From assembly GCA_027488985.1 (NCBI GenBank), contig JAIYAR010000016.1, forward strand, positions 1-64,000: a stretch of DNA of 64,000 bases, given 5' to 3'. Shown one piece after another: positions 52,133 to 61,145 of the stretch. A program made the position numbers and the translations under genes. This DNA is from Comamonadaceae bacterium. Its GTDB lineage: Bacteria; Pseudomonadota; Gammaproteobacteria; Burkholderiales; Burkholderiaceae_C. The notes beneath the pieces are model-generated. The model saw nothing but the letters and a program-made list of their open reading frames with translations. It did not search any database and was not told the origin of the DNA. Every line of letters begins with the position of its first letter. The first letter of the stretch is position 1.

Positions 52133-53527
52133 CTACAGCAGGCCCCGGGCCTTCAACTCAGCCTGTGTGAGGTCTAACGCGAGATAAATGAGGCGCATCA
52201 TCTCGTCAATGTCAGCACGCGTCATGATCAAGGGCGGCGCAATGATCATCCGGTCACCGACCGCACGCATGATCAGACCGTTCTGGAAGCAATGACCGCG
52301 ACAAATCATGCCGACGCCGTCATCGCTGAGGAAACGTGTTTTGCGGCCCTTGTCTTTCACCAACACCAAGCCGCCTACAAAACCACAGGTTTCCGCCACA
52401 CCGACCAGCGGGTGATCGTTCAGCTCGGCATAACGCTGGGCAAAGTACGCACCGATTTCGCCATGCACCTTTTGAGGGAGCTGCTCACGCTCCATGATCT
52501 CGATATTGGCCAGGCCCACCGCACAAGCGACCGGGTGACCGCTGTAGGTATAGCCATGATTGAACTCACCGCCCTGCTCTATCAGCACCTTCGCCACGCG
52601 GTTCCCCACCATGACGCCGCCCAAGGGGATGTAGCCGCTGGTAATTGCCTTGGCAAAGGTCACCAGGTCGGGCTTGTAGCCAAACTTCTCATAGCCAAAC
52701 CAATGGCCCAGACGACCAAAGGCACAAATGACCTCGTCGCTGATCAACAAGATGCCGTATTTGTCGACGATGCGCTGAATTTCAGGCCAGTAGGTGGAGG
52801 GGGGAATGATCACGCCCCCCGCGCCTTGCACTGGTTCAGCAATAAATGCCGCCACCTTGTCAGGCCCGACTGCAAGGATTTTTTCCTCCAGCCAACCTGC
52901 AGCGCGGACACCGAATTCCTCGGCGGTCTCACCCGGCAAACCATTCTCGAAATAGTAAGGTTGCTCGATATGGGTGATGTTGGGGATCGGCAGGTCGCCC
53001 TGTGCGTGCATGCCACTCATGCCCCCCAACGAGGCACCGGCCATGGTGCTGCCGTGGTAGGCGTTGTTCCGGCTGATGATGACTTTGCGTTGCGGCTGCC
53101 CCAGCAAGTCCCAGTAGCGGCGCACCATGCGCACGTTGGAGTCGTTGCTTTCGCTACCGCTGGACGAATAGAACACATGTTGGAAGCTTCGGTCCCCCAC
53201 ATCCGGTGCCAGGGAAGCCAACTTAGCCGCCAGTTGCACGGCCGGCACATTGGTAGTCTGGAAAAAGCTGTTGTAGTAAGGCAGCGTCATCATTTGCTGA
53301 TGGGCAGCATCTGCAAGCTCTTTGCGGCCGTAGCCGGCGTTGACACACCACAAGCCACTCATGCAATCCAAGATGCGATGGCCTTCGGAGTCCCAAACGT
53401 ACACACCTTCCGCACGGGTAATCACCCGCGCACCACGGCCGTTGAGGTCCTTGAAATCAGTAAATGGGTGAAGGAAATGGGCGCTGTCCAAGGACTGGAT
53501 CAGGGCGGTATCGACGACTGTGTTCAT
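52133..53527 (-). CDS. spuC: Class III aminotransferase, putrescine-pyruvate type (SpuC-like)
   Basis: A PLP-dependent aminotransferase of the omega-amino type, 464 residues from ATG 53527. It most likely transfers an amino group from putrescine (or a related diamine) to pyruvate, giving gamma-aminobutyraldehyde. Key features: SSSGSESNDSNVRMVRRYW (phosphate-binding), FIAEPVQGAGGVIIPP, ISDEVICAFGRLG (the PLP-ring Asp) and FAKAITSGYIPLGGV with the PLP Lys. It lies between potF and the puuA-like gene, 28 bases from the latter. Substrate choice is inferred from neighbours. Confidence 0.88.
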   Translation of the reverse strand: MNTVVDTALIQSLDSAHFLHPFTDFKDLNGRGARVITRAEGVYVWDSEGHRILDCMSGLWCVNAGYGRKELADAAHQQMMTLPYYNSFFQTTNVPAVQLAAKLASLAPDVGDRSFQHVFYSSSGSESNDSNVRMVRRYWDLLGQPQRKVIISRNNAYHGSTMAGASLGGMSGMHAQGDLPIPNITHIEQPYYFENGLPGETAEEFGVRAAGWLEEKILAVGPDKVAAFIAEPVQGAGGVIIPPSTYWPEIQRIVDKYGILLISDEVICAFGRLGHWFGYEKFGYKPDLVTFAKAITSGYIPLGGVMVGNRVAKVLIEQGGEFNHGYTYSGHPVACAVGLANIEIMEREQLPQKVHGEIGAYFAQRYAELNDHPLVGVAETCGFVGGLVLVKDKGRKTRFLSDDGVGMICRGHCFQNGLIMRAVGDRMIIAPPLIMTRADIDEMMRLIYLALDLTQAELKARGLL

Positions 53528-53555
53528 GGCAGGCTCGTGAAAAAGCGAAACAAAT

Positions 53556-54923
53556 TTAGACGTGGAGCAAGAGGTGCTCACGCTCCCACGGAGAGATGAC
53601 TTTCATGAACTCATCAAACTCCAGCTCCTTGATTTCGGAGTAGACCGTAATGAACTCTTTGCCCAGCACCTCGTGAAGATCGGACTCCTTGCGCAGCCAG
53701 TCCAGCGCTTCGCCCAGGCTACGCGGCAAGGCATAGGGGGACAGGTACGCATCACCCCGCATTTCGGGCTTGGGTTTGATCTTGTTTTTGAGCCCCAGGT
53801 ATCCGCAAGCCAATGTCATGGCCATGGCCACGTATGGGTTGGCATCCGCTCCAATCACACGATTTTCCACGCGGCGGGCCGCGGGTGAAGAAATGGGTGA
53901 ACGGATACCCACCGTGCGGTTGTCATAACCCCACTCGATATTGATCGGCGCCGCGGTATTGCGGGATAGACGACGGTAGCTGTTGACGTAGGGCGCTACC
54001 AGCACCATGGCAGCCGGGATGTAGCGCTGCAAGCCACCGATGTAATGCATGAATGCTTCGGACGGCGTGCCGTCCTCATTGCTGAACACGTTCTTGCCGG
54101 AGGCAATGTCTACCAGGCTTTGGTGTACGTGCATGGCACTGCCGGGCTCGCCGGCAATCGGCTTGGCCATGAAAGTGGCATACATGTCGTGACGCATGGC
54201 TGCTTCACGGACTGTCCGTTTGAAAAAGAAAACTTCATCAGCCAGGCCCAGGGGCTTGTTATGGAAGAAGTTGATCTCCATCTGCCCTGCCCCCACCTCG
54301 TGGATCAAGGTGTCGACGTTCAACTCCATCTTGTCGGAATACTCGTAGATCTCTTCGAACAAGGGATCGAATTCGTTCACCGCATCAATGCTGTAGGCTT
54401 GGCGGGAGGTTTCAGCGCGGCCGCTGCGACCTACAGGTGCCCGTAACAAAGTGTTGGGATCGGTGTTGCGTGCTGTCAGGTAGAACTCCAGCTCAGGCGC
54501 AACGATGGGCTGCAAGCCCTCTGCTGCGTACAAGTCGCACACCCGACGCAATACGCTGCGTGGAGCGAAGGGCACCAGCTTTCCTTCATGATCAAAGCAA
54601 TCGTGGATCACCTGGGCTGTGGGGTCAGCTGCCCACGGCACGATACGCACGGACGAGGGGTCCGGCCGCAATTGCATGTCTTTGTCGGTGGGGTCAATCA
54701 CGTCATAGTAGGGGCCGCTTTCAGGGAACTCACCCGTCACGCCCATGGCGACAATGGCTTGGGGCAAACGCATTCCACGGTCTTCGGTGAACTTGGCACG
54801 AGGCAGAATTTTTCCGCGAGCCACACCGGTCAAGTCAGGCACCAAGCATTCGACTTCGGTGACGCGTCGCTCGTTGAGCCACTGCTCCAGATCGTTGAAA
54901 TTCATCGTTTTGTTTTCGGTCAT
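53556..54923 (-). CDS. puuA: Gamma-glutamylpolyamine synthetase (PuuA-like glutamine synthetase family)
   Basis: A 455-residue glutamine synthetase relative that most likely ligates Glu to putrescine, the first step of the Puu pathway. The N-domain has VECLVPDLTGVARGKILPRAKF; the catalytic domain shows APELEFYL, IHEVGAGQMEINFFH, GSAMHVHQSLVD, NSYRRL and NRTVGIRSP. AAGGAG upstream of ATG 54923 fixes the start, and the longer frame is discarded. It is divergent from the MocR gene, with which it shares a 168-base control region containing direct repeats. A second family member lies at 46490, so the two may differ in substrate. Confidence 0.88.
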   Translation of the reverse strand: MTENKTMNFNDLEQWLNERRVTEVECLVPDLTGVARGKILPRAKFTEDRGMRLPQAIVAMGVTGEFPESGPYYDVIDPTDKDMQLRPDPSSVRIVPWAADPTAQVIHDCFDHEGKLVPFAPRSVLRRVCDLYAAEGLQPIVAPELEFYLTARNTDPNTLLRAPVGRSGRAETSRQAYSIDAVNEFDPLFEEIYEYSDKMELNVDTLIHEVGAGQMEINFFHNKPLGLADEVFFFKRTVREAAMRHDMYATFMAKPIAGEPGSAMHVHQSLVDIASGKNVFSNEDGTPSEAFMHYIGGLQRYIPAAMVLVAPYVNSYRRLSRNTAAPINIEWGYDNRTVGIRSPISSPAARRVENRVIGADANPYVAMAMTLACGYLGLKNKIKPKPEMRGDAYLSPYALPRSLGEALDWLRKESDLHEVLGKEFITVYSEIKELEFDEFMKVISPWEREHLLLHV

Positions 54924-55001
54924 CTTGTATCTCCTTGAAACGTTGCCGGCCTTGAAAGTCCTTGGCACAACGCTTGCAACAAATTCATTCTGGTGCAAAA
55001 T

Positions 55002-55053
55002 TGGCTTTAAACCGGAGCCATTTAAACGGCCTCCATGGTGCCACTTTAACCGG
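55002..55053. promoter_or_regulatory. Direct repeats in the puuA-mocR divergent promoter region
   Basis: Three similar segments follow each other: GGCTTTAAACCGG (55003-55015), GCCATTTAAACGG (55017-55029) and GCCACTTTAACCGG (55040-55053). MocR/GabR-type regulators commonly bind direct repeats in the divergent region shared with their target, so these are good candidates for the operator. The repeats are imperfect. Confidence 0.5.
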
Positions 55054-55091
55054 ACAAAACCGATTTGCTGTCAGAACTTATCCTGAGTGAA

Positions 55092-56525
55092 ATGCACCAA
55101 CTGGCTGACAAAGGCATGCCTTTGCACCGTCAACTTTATGAAGCACTTCGACGCGCCATCCTGGAAGACAAACTTCATGCGGGTGACAAACTCCCTTCAA
55201 GCAGAGAGCTGACCCAGGACCTCGACCTCTCACGCAACACTGTGGTGGCTGCAGTTAACCAACTGGTCACTGAGGGCTACCTCGTCAGCCGGGTCGGCAG
55301 TGGCACATACGTCAACGACCAGACCCGACCAACTGCAAGGCTAAGCCCTGCACGCACGCACTCTCAAACTGGCCTATCCAACCGCGGCGTCGCCGTATCC
55401 ACCCAATTCACTTCCGCACAACTGGAGGTACAACCCTTTACCCCCGGCGTTGCGGATTTCAGCGCCTTCCCCGTCTCCCTGTGGCAGCGCCTGCAGAACA
55501 AACACTGGCGCATGACTTACCCGGACATGCTGGACTACTCTTATGGCGGGGGCCACACCCCCTTGCGTCGCGCGGTAGCCGACTATCTGCGGGTTTCACG
55601 CAGTGTTCCAGTGGAGGTTGAGCAGGTCATCATCACCAACGGCACCCAACAATCATTGGACCTGTGCGCGCACATGTTGGCAGACTATGGCGATACTGTC
55701 TGGATGGAAGACCCCGCATACTGGGGCGCCGTCAAGGCATTCACCGCAGCCGGCCTAAAGCTTCATGCCGTGGCGGTTGACCCTCAAGGTATGGCGCCTT
55801 CAGCCTTGGACGAAAAGCACCCGCCACGGCTGATTTACACCACTCCATCTCACCAATACCCAACCGGAGCCGTCATGTCGTTGGCTCGGCGTCAACAGCT
55901 ATTGGCGCTCGGACAACAGTACAACGCCTGGATCCTTGAAGACGACTACGACAGTGAGTTCCGCTTCAGTGGTCCGCCCTTGTCATCATTGGCGGGACTG
56001 GATACCGATGGCCGAGTCTTGTACCTTGGGTCGTTTTCCAAGGTGCTGTATCCGGGCCTGAAGCTGGGCTATCTCGTGGTGCCCAAAAGTCTGGCAGCCG
56101 CATTCAAGCAAGCACACTACGACCTGAACCGGCCGGGGCAACTCCCCTTGCAGGCGGCCCTGGCGGAGTTCATCGAACTGGGACATTTTGCTGCCGCACT
56201 GCGCAAAGCCCGCCAGAGCTATGCGCAACGACGCAAATGCCTGTTGGACGCCTTGCAGCCGGTGTTGGGCCAGCGAGCCAGCATCAGTGGCGCAGAGCAA
56301 GGCTTGCACTTGTGTCTCCAACTTCCGACAGAGCTTGATGACGAAGCCCTTGCGCGCCGCATCGGCCAAGCCGGAATGGTAGTTCGGCCGCTATCCGCCT
56401 ATTGTTTGCAACGCAAAGACGCGAAGGGCTTGGTTATAGGCTACGGCTACGCCACCCTGGGTGACATTGCCCATTGGGGCCCGGTTTTGGCGCGACTGGT
56501 CTCCAACGCTATAGAAGGTCTTTGA
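55092..56525 (+). CDS. MocR-family regulator (GntR winged helix fused to aminotransferase)
   Basis: A 477-residue regulator: the N-terminal GntR winged helix (PLHRQLYEALRRAILEDKLHAGDKLPSSRELTQDLDLSRNTVVAAVNQL) is fused to a fold-type I aminotransferase-like domain with ITNGTQQSLDL, EDDYDSEFRF and the PLP Lys in LGSFSKVLYPGLKLGY. Such proteins sense PLP plus an amine or amino acid, as GabR does for GABA. It is divergent from the puuA-like gene and convergent with the PuuB-like gene, whose stop it overlaps by 17 bases, so it most likely controls polyamine catabolism. The start may instead be TTG 55065. Confidence 0.9.
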   Translation: MHQLADKGMPLHRQLYEALRRAILEDKLHAGDKLPSSRELTQDLDLSRNTVVAAVNQLVTEGYLVSRVGSGTYVNDQTRPTARLSPARTHSQTGLSNRGVAVSTQFTSAQLEVQPFTPGVADFSAFPVSLWQRLQNKHWRMTYPDMLDYSYGGGHTPLRRAVADYLRVSRSVPVEVEQVIITNGTQQSLDLCAHMLADYGDTVWMEDPAYWGAVKAFTAAGLKLHAVAVDPQGMAPSALDEKHPPRLIYTTPSHQYPTGAVMSLARRQQLLALGQQYNAWILEDDYDSEFRFSGPPLSSLAGLDTDGRVLYLGSFSKVLYPGLKLGYLVVPKSLAAAFKQAHYDLNRPGQLPLQAALAEFIELGHFAAALRKARQSYAQRRKCLLDALQPVLGQRASISGAEQGLHLCLQLPTELDDEALARRIGQAGMVVRPLSAYCLQRKDAKGLVIGYGYATLGDIAHWGPVLARLVSNAIEGL

Positions 56526-57813
56526 GCTGGTGATAGGCCATACCCAGCACCAAGCTGGGCATGCGCAGCAAACGCCCGCCGGGGAACTGACGGTGCTGGA
56601 TGCGGGCAAACATATCGAAACGCCTTGCCTGACCGTCGATTGCTTGTGCCACTAAGCGGCCCGCCAAACCCGTAAGCGCCACCCCATGGCCACTGAAGCC
56701 CTGCAGGTAGTAGATGTTGGAGTCCAGCCGGCCGAAATCCGGTGCTCTGCTCATGCTGATGTCTACGAAACCGCCCCACACGTAGTCCACGGCAACGTCT
56801 TTCAGCTCCGGAAAAGCAGCTGCCATGCGCTTGGCCATTTTTGCTTTGAGATTGGCGGGGGTAGCTGTGGAATAGCTAACGCCACCACCGAACAGCATGC
56901 GGTGGTCTGCACTGAAACGGAAATAGTCGACCGCAAAATTGTTGTCGCAGACAGCGGCATTACCCGGCAGAAAGGCCCGAGCGGTAGATTCCCCCAAGGG
57001 CTCTGTGCAGATGATGTAAGTGCCGACGGGCATGATGCGTGCACTGATTTCCGGAGCCACATCGGGGCCGATTTCCGGCAGGGCACAGTTACCGGCTAGC
57101 ACCGCGAACTGGGCACTTACTGAACCGCTTGCAGTCGACGCCCGAACCGTGGGGCCTCTGTGCAGCCCGGTCACTGGTGAGTATTCAAACATCTGGACGC
57201 CTGCGGCCAAAGCAGCACGTGCCAATCCCAAACCGTATTTCAAGGGATGCAGATGTCCTGACTGCCCTTCCCACGTTGCTGCGCAGTATCGGGGGCTGCG
57301 AATGTGCTGCTCAAGTGAATCGCCGGTCAGCCACTCGGTCGCGAATCCGTAGTCGCGCTCCAGCGTCTCCGCGTCTTCACGCAGGGCTTTCGCTTTGCCA
57401 GGACTGTCCGCCACCGTCAGGTAGCCATTGACCAAGTCGCATTCGATGCCATGCTGGGCTACGCGCTCTTGCAACAATGCAACCGCCTCCAGCGACATGT
57501 CCCAGACCTGCCTCGCCACCGATGCACCGGCCTGCTCCTCGTAGGGCCCCTGTCCGCTGGCCAGCCCGACGATGAACTGTCCGCCATTGCGACCCGAAGC
57601 GCCACTGCAAATGCGGTCGGCCTCCAGCAATGCCACCGTGTAGCCCGCAGCCCGCAAGTCCAGGGCAGTACACAAGCCCGCAAAACCGCCCCCGACCACG
57701 ACAACATCTACGGTCACGTCGCCCTGCAAGGGCGCACAGGGCTGCGGCCGCTGCACACTGGCCTCGTAGTAGCTATGGCGGTTGAGCTGGGTGTCGGACT
57801 GAAGCAAGGACAT
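56509..57813 (-). CDS. puuB: FAD-dependent oxidase (PuuB-like, gamma-glutamylputrescine oxidase)
   Basis: A 434-residue D-amino-acid-oxidase-type flavoprotein, expected to oxidise gamma-glutamylputrescine to the aldehyde with release of ammonia and peroxide. The N-terminal FAD fold has DVVVVGGGFAGLCTALDLRAAGYTVALLEAD, followed by GASGRNGGQ, typical of the PuuB/OrdL group, and near the C-terminus YYLQGFSGHGVALTGLAGRLVAQAI. It lies 11 bases after the agmatinase gene and probably shares its transcript. The stop overlaps the convergent MocR gene by 17 bases. Related enzymes act on other amines, so the substrate is inferred from context. Confidence 0.87.
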   Translation of the reverse strand: MSLLQSDTQLNRHSYYEASVQRPQPCAPLQGDVTVDVVVVGGGFAGLCTALDLRAAGYTVALLEADRICSGASGRNGGQFIVGLASGQGPYEEQAGASVARQVWDMSLEAVALLQERVAQHGIECDLVNGYLTVADSPGKAKALREDAETLERDYGFATEWLTGDSLEQHIRSPRYCAATWEGQSGHLHPLKYGLGLARAALAAGVQMFEYSPVTGLHRGPTVRASTASGSVSAQFAVLAGNCALPEIGPDVAPEISARIMPVGTYIICTEPLGESTARAFLPGNAAVCDNNFAVDYFRFSADHRMLFGGGVSYSTATPANLKAKMAKRMAAAFPELKDVAVDYVWGGFVDISMSRAPDFGRLDSNIYYLQGFSGHGVALTGLAGRLVAQAIDGQARRFDMFARIQHRQFPGGRLLRMPSLVLGMAYHQLKDLL

Positions 57814-57824
57814 GGTGCGCGGCC

Positions 57825-58748
57825 TTACGCCTTGGAAGCTTTGGCGATCTGACCGCTCAAATAGGTCCAGACGAAAGTGGCAGCTGCGTTGCTGGTGAGT
57901 TCGGCGTGGTCATAGGCGGGTGCAACCTCCACACAATCCATCCCGACAAAATGCAGTGGGGCTAGTTCTTCGAGCAATGTCAGCACCTGGCAACTGGTCA
58001 TACCGCCCGGCTCTGGAGTGCCGGTCCCGGGCGCAAAGGCAGGGTCCAGGCAATCGATGTCCAGAGTCAGATAACAAGGGGTATCGCCCAAGCGCTCGCG
58101 GATCTGAGAAATCACTTCCGCCAAGCCAGCACCGTCCCGTCCGCGCAAATCACGTGCTGTAAAGATCAGGCCGCCCTGGTCCTTCACATATTCGCGGGCA
58201 GCGCGATCACCGCTGGAGCGCAGTCCGATTTGAACTGTTTTCTCAGGAACGACCAGTCCTTCCTGAATGGCCTCAAACGTCCAGGTGCCGTGGCCCGAGG
58301 GTTCACCAAAGTGGTCTTCCCATGTGTCGCAATGTGCATCGAAATGAATCAATGCCACCTGGCCATGCCGGCGCTTGAGGGCACGCAGCAAAGGCAATGT
58401 CACCGAATGGTCGCCCCCCAGAAAAACGCAATGGTGCTTGTCCATCAATAGCGCAGCTTGTGTCTCGATAGCTTCACGCACCACCTTCAGTGGAGAGGCG
58501 TTCGGCAGCGCCATATCACCGGCATCACCCAGTTGAGCCAATGGAGACACCTCAAACACGGGGTGCAGTCCGTCACACAGCATCAAGGACGCGCGACGAA
58601 TCTCCTGGGGACCGAAGCGGGCGCCCGGCCGGTTAGTCACCGCACCGTCAAAGGGAATACCCGCCAGGGCGTAGGCCTGTCCGGCGAGCGCCTGACTGGC
58701 GAGAAAACGGTTGCTGTTGCTGGCGTAAGCGAATTGGCCGATACCCAT
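57825..58748 (-). CDS. speB: Agmatinase
   Basis: A 307-residue ureohydrolase that most likely turns agmatine into putrescine and urea, feeding the polyamine pathway next door. The dimanganese site is complete: FLGGDHSVTLP, LIHFDAHCDTWED and LTLDIDCLDPAFAPGTGTPEPGG. ATG 58748 (MGIGQFAYASNSNRFLA) gives normal family length; the long upstream extension of the open frame has unrelated, low-quality sequence. It stands 11 bases before the PuuB-like gene. Guanidinobutyrase is an alternative since the family is hard to separate by sequence. Confidence 0.88.
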   Translation of the reverse strand: MGIGQFAYASNSNRFLASQALAGQAYALAGIPFDGAVTNRPGARFGPQEIRRASLMLCDGLHPVFEVSPLAQLGDAGDMALPNASPLKVVREAIETQAALLMDKHHCVFLGGDHSVTLPLLRALKRRHGQVALIHFDAHCDTWEDHFGEPSGHGTWTFEAIQEGLVVPEKTVQIGLRSSGDRAAREYVKDQGGLIFTARDLRGRDGAGLAEVISQIRERLGDTPCYLTLDIDCLDPAFAPGTGTPEPGGMTSCQVLTLLEELAPLHFVGMDCVEVAPAYDHAELTSNAAATFVWTYLSGQIAKASKA

Positions 58749-58886
58749 GGTCGTTGTCCAAGAAAGTGTTGTTTGATCTAAGAGCGAAGTTAACTGATCG
58801 CCCCTTGCAGACTGGTGCCACTTCGCGCGCGCTGATTGGTGTAGGCTCCCGCACTTTGCGACATCCGCCGCGCGATCTAACGCCTC

Positions 58887-59834
58887 ATGCATTCCAACAA
58901 CGTCCGCCCCCGCCTCTTTTCTTACGCCCTTCTGGCCATGAGCATGGCTCTGGTGGGAAGTTATGTGGCGCTGTCCAAGCCCTTGGTGCTGGTGCTGCCG
59001 GTCTTTTTGTTGGCGTGGCTGCGGTTCGGCATCGGGGGCTTGGCCACCCTGCATTGGCTCAAGCGCCCGGCGGATGAGTTGCCCATGACACCCGCCACTA
59101 GAAAATATCTCTTTCTGGAATCTTTTTTCGGCAATTTCCTTTTTTCGATCTGCATGCTTTTCGGTGTCAGCATGACCACGGCAGTCTCTGCAGGCGTGAT
59201 CATGGCGGCCATACCGGCGGTAGTGGCGCTGATGAGCTGGGTATTCCTGAAGGAAAAAATCAACACCCGCACCTGGGCTGCCGTCATATGCAGTGCGCTG
59301 GGCATTGGCTTGCTTGCGCTATCAAAAAATGATCTGCACGCGCATACTCCATCGGCGCCAGAGGCCAATTCGACCTTGCATAACCCTTTGCTCGGGAATG
59401 CACTGGTCTTTGCTGCCGTGTTGTGCGAAGCTGCATATGCAGTGATTGCCAAGAAGCTGACGGGTGCCCTTAGCCCGAGACGGATTACCGCCTTGATCAA
59501 CTTGTGGGGCTTTGCGCTGATGACCCCCTTCGGCCTCTACATGGCGTGGTCGTTCAACTTCGCTGCCGTATCGCCGGGGTCATGGCTATTGCTGGTGTTT
59601 TACGCGCTCGCCGCCAGCGTGTGGACGGTATGGCTGTGGATGAGCGGGCTCAAAAACGTGCCCGCATCACGAGCCGGTGTTTTCACCGTCATGTTGCCGA
59701 TCTCTGCCGCCGTTGTCGGCGTGCTGGTCTTGGGCGAACCATTGGGCGGCTTGCAGCTTCTTGCTTTCGGCATTGCGCTGCTCAGCGTGGTGCTGGCGAC
59801 CCTGCCTGGCAAGGACAGCACAGGCTCACATTAA
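58887..59834 (+). CDS. EamA-family (DMT) transporter
   Basis: A 315-residue membrane protein with about ten helices in two EamA repeats: the first near residues 10-145 (ALLAMSMALVGSYVALSKPL), the second near 165-305 (LLGNALVFAAVLCEAAYAVIAKKL). The repeat-ending motif VALMSWVFLKEKINTRTWAAVICSALGIGLLAL is typical, with its counterpart VVGVLVLGEPLGGLQLLAFGIALLSVVLA. Members export amino acids, sugars or drugs; the substrate here is unknown. It is divergent from speB, so a polyamine or metabolite export role is only a guess. Its end overlaps the convergent RraA-like gene by nine bases. Confidence 0.9.
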   Translation: MHSNNVRPRLFSYALLAMSMALVGSYVALSKPLVLVLPVFLLAWLRFGIGGLATLHWLKRPADELPMTPATRKYLFLESFFGNFLFSICMLFGVSMTTAVSAGVIMAAIPAVVALMSWVFLKEKINTRTWAAVICSALGIGLLALSKNDLHAHTPSAPEANSTLHNPLLGNALVFAAVLCEAAYAVIAKKLTGALSPRRITALINLWGFALMTPFGLYMAWSFNFAAVSPGSWLLLVFYALAASVWTVWLWMSGLKNVPASRAGVFTVMLPISAAVVGVLVLGEPLGGLQLLAFGIALLSVVLATLPGKDSTGSH

Positions 59835-60359
59835 TGGCTTGCTGCTGACCACCACCCCGTCGCGGTCCGCATAGAGCCAATCACCGGGGCGCACCCACAC
59901 CCCCTGAATACGTACAGGCAGCTGCACCAGTCCCTGCTGACGTTTCTCCGTGGGCAATGGCATGGGAGCCAGCGCACGGATACCGACCTGTTGTTGCTCC
60001 AGCTCGGCCAGGTCCCGCACACAGCCGTCAATCACTATACCGGCCCAACCATTGCGGGCTGCCGCTGCAGCCAGATTGCCACCCAACAACGCGCGGCGCA
60101 GAGAAGCGCCACCGTCGACCACCAAAACCTGCGCAACACGCCCGGTGGGCGTGTCGATCCAGCCCTGAGAGTCCACCGCCTGCTTGACGAAGGTGTTGTC
60201 TTCAAAACATTGAACTGTGTAGACCGGCCCCGAGAAGGTTTTCAATCCGCCGAAGTCCTTGAATACGGGCGGAAGAACACGGAAATCGCCGCTCGGATCG
60301 TTCTTGTGAACATCGCAAAAATCACAGGTCGAAAATGGTGCATGGGCCGGGGTAGACAC
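59826..60359 (-). CDS. rraA: RraA-family protein (RNase E inhibitor or HMG/CHA aldolase type)
   Basis: A 177-residue protein with the family signature GGASLRRALLGGNLAAAAARNGWAGIVIDGCVRDLAEL. Members named RraA bind RNase E and lower its activity; others are class II aldolases for 4-hydroxy-4-methyl-2-oxoglutarate. The Arg-Asp of VRDL used by the aldolases is present, so sequence alone does not separate the two roles. The N-terminus has CDFCDVHKND, a Cys pair not needed by either. It is convergent with the EamA gene and stands alone. Confidence 0.88.
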   Translation of the reverse strand: MSTPAHAPFSTCDFCDVHKNDPSGDFRVLPPVFKDFGGLKTFSGPVYTVQCFEDNTFVKQAVDSQGWIDTPTGRVAQVLVVDGGASLRRALLGGNLAAAAARNGWAGIVIDGCVRDLAELEQQQVGIRALAPMPLPTEKRQQGLVQLPVRIQGVWVRPGDWLYADRDGVVVSSKPLM

Positions 60360-60536
60360 GTGGGGACTCCTTGGTATGTGGTTTCAGGTGATTCTCCAAT
60401 GAAAAAAACAACATTCCCCTAGGAAAATTGACGCAGCGCCCTTGGATTCACGCTTTTTTGCCATTAGCATGTGCGCTACCAGTGAAGAAGCTGTTTTTTG
60501 CTGGCGGTAAATCAACTTCTAAAAGGACAATCAATC

Positions 60537-60980
60537 ATGGCAACTGCGAAAAAAGCACCGGCAAAGAAAGCCGCTGCTCCAGCAAAGAAGGCTGCTCCCG
60601 CTAAGAAAGCTGCAGCTCCCGCAAAGAAAGTAGCCGCTAAGGCAGCCCCCGCCAAAAAGGCCGCTGCTCCGGCCAAAAAAGCTGCTGCACCTGCGAAAAA
60701 AGTAGCTGCGAAGAAGGCTCCTGCCAAGAAGCGCACCGTGAACGCCGCATTCATGAAGGCATTGACACCTAGCGCCGCATTGGCTGCTGTGGTGGGCGCA
60801 GCTGCTCTGCCACGCACTGAAGTGGTGAGCAAGCTGTGGGCTTACATTAAGAAGAACGGTCTGCAAGACGCCGTCAACAAGCGCAACATCAACGCTGATG
60901 CCAAGCTCAAGGAAATCTTCGGCAAGGCCCAAGTGACCATGTTTGAACTGGCTGGCTTGATCGGCAAGCACCTGAAGTAA
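60537..60980 (+). CDS. H1-like Lys/Ala-rich protein with SWIB/MDM2 domain
   Basis: A 147-residue protein in two parts. Residues 1-65 are repeats of Ala-Lys-Lys-Ala/Pro type (MATAKKAPAKKAAAPAKKAAP), like the histone H1 tail or AlgP, and should bind DNA or RNA without a fixed fold. Residues about 68-147 are a SWIB/MDM2 domain (FMKALTPSAALAAVVG; LWAYIKKNGLQDAVNKRNINADAKLKEIFG; FELAGLIGKHL). Such fusions occur in Burkholderiales and chlamydiae. AAAAGGA precedes ATG 60537, and a terminator follows. It is probably a nucleoid protein. Confidence 0.92.
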   Translation: MATAKKAPAKKAAAPAKKAAPAKKAAAPAKKVAAKAAPAKKAAAPAKKAAAPAKKVAAKKAPAKKRTVNAAFMKALTPSAALAAVVGAAALPRTEVVSKLWAYIKKNGLQDAVNKRNINADAKLKEIFGKAQVTMFELAGLIGKHLK

Positions 60981-61000
60981 GTCGCGCAAGCGCACAAAAG

Positions 61001-61028
61001 AAAGGCCGCGCATGCGGCTTTTTTTTCG
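61001..61028 (+). terminator. Rho-independent terminator after the SWIB gene
   Basis: GCCGC and GCGGC form a short GC stem around GCAT, with AAAGG on the left and a run of eight T on the right. It lies about 20 bases after the stop codon. Confidence 0.85.
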
Positions 61029-61145
61029 TCCTGTCGCGGCTGTGACGCTTCGCTTTTGGTATGTAGTCGATATAGGGTTTTCCGCCAATATTTATTGGTA
61101 TGGTTTATGCATAATCGCCACCTTTCAATCACGGGATCATCGTCC

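Noticed and set aside
50801..52177. 458-residue plus-strand open frame opposite potF
   Set aside because: PotF has an intact lipoprotein signal and family motifs; the antisense frame has no such features.
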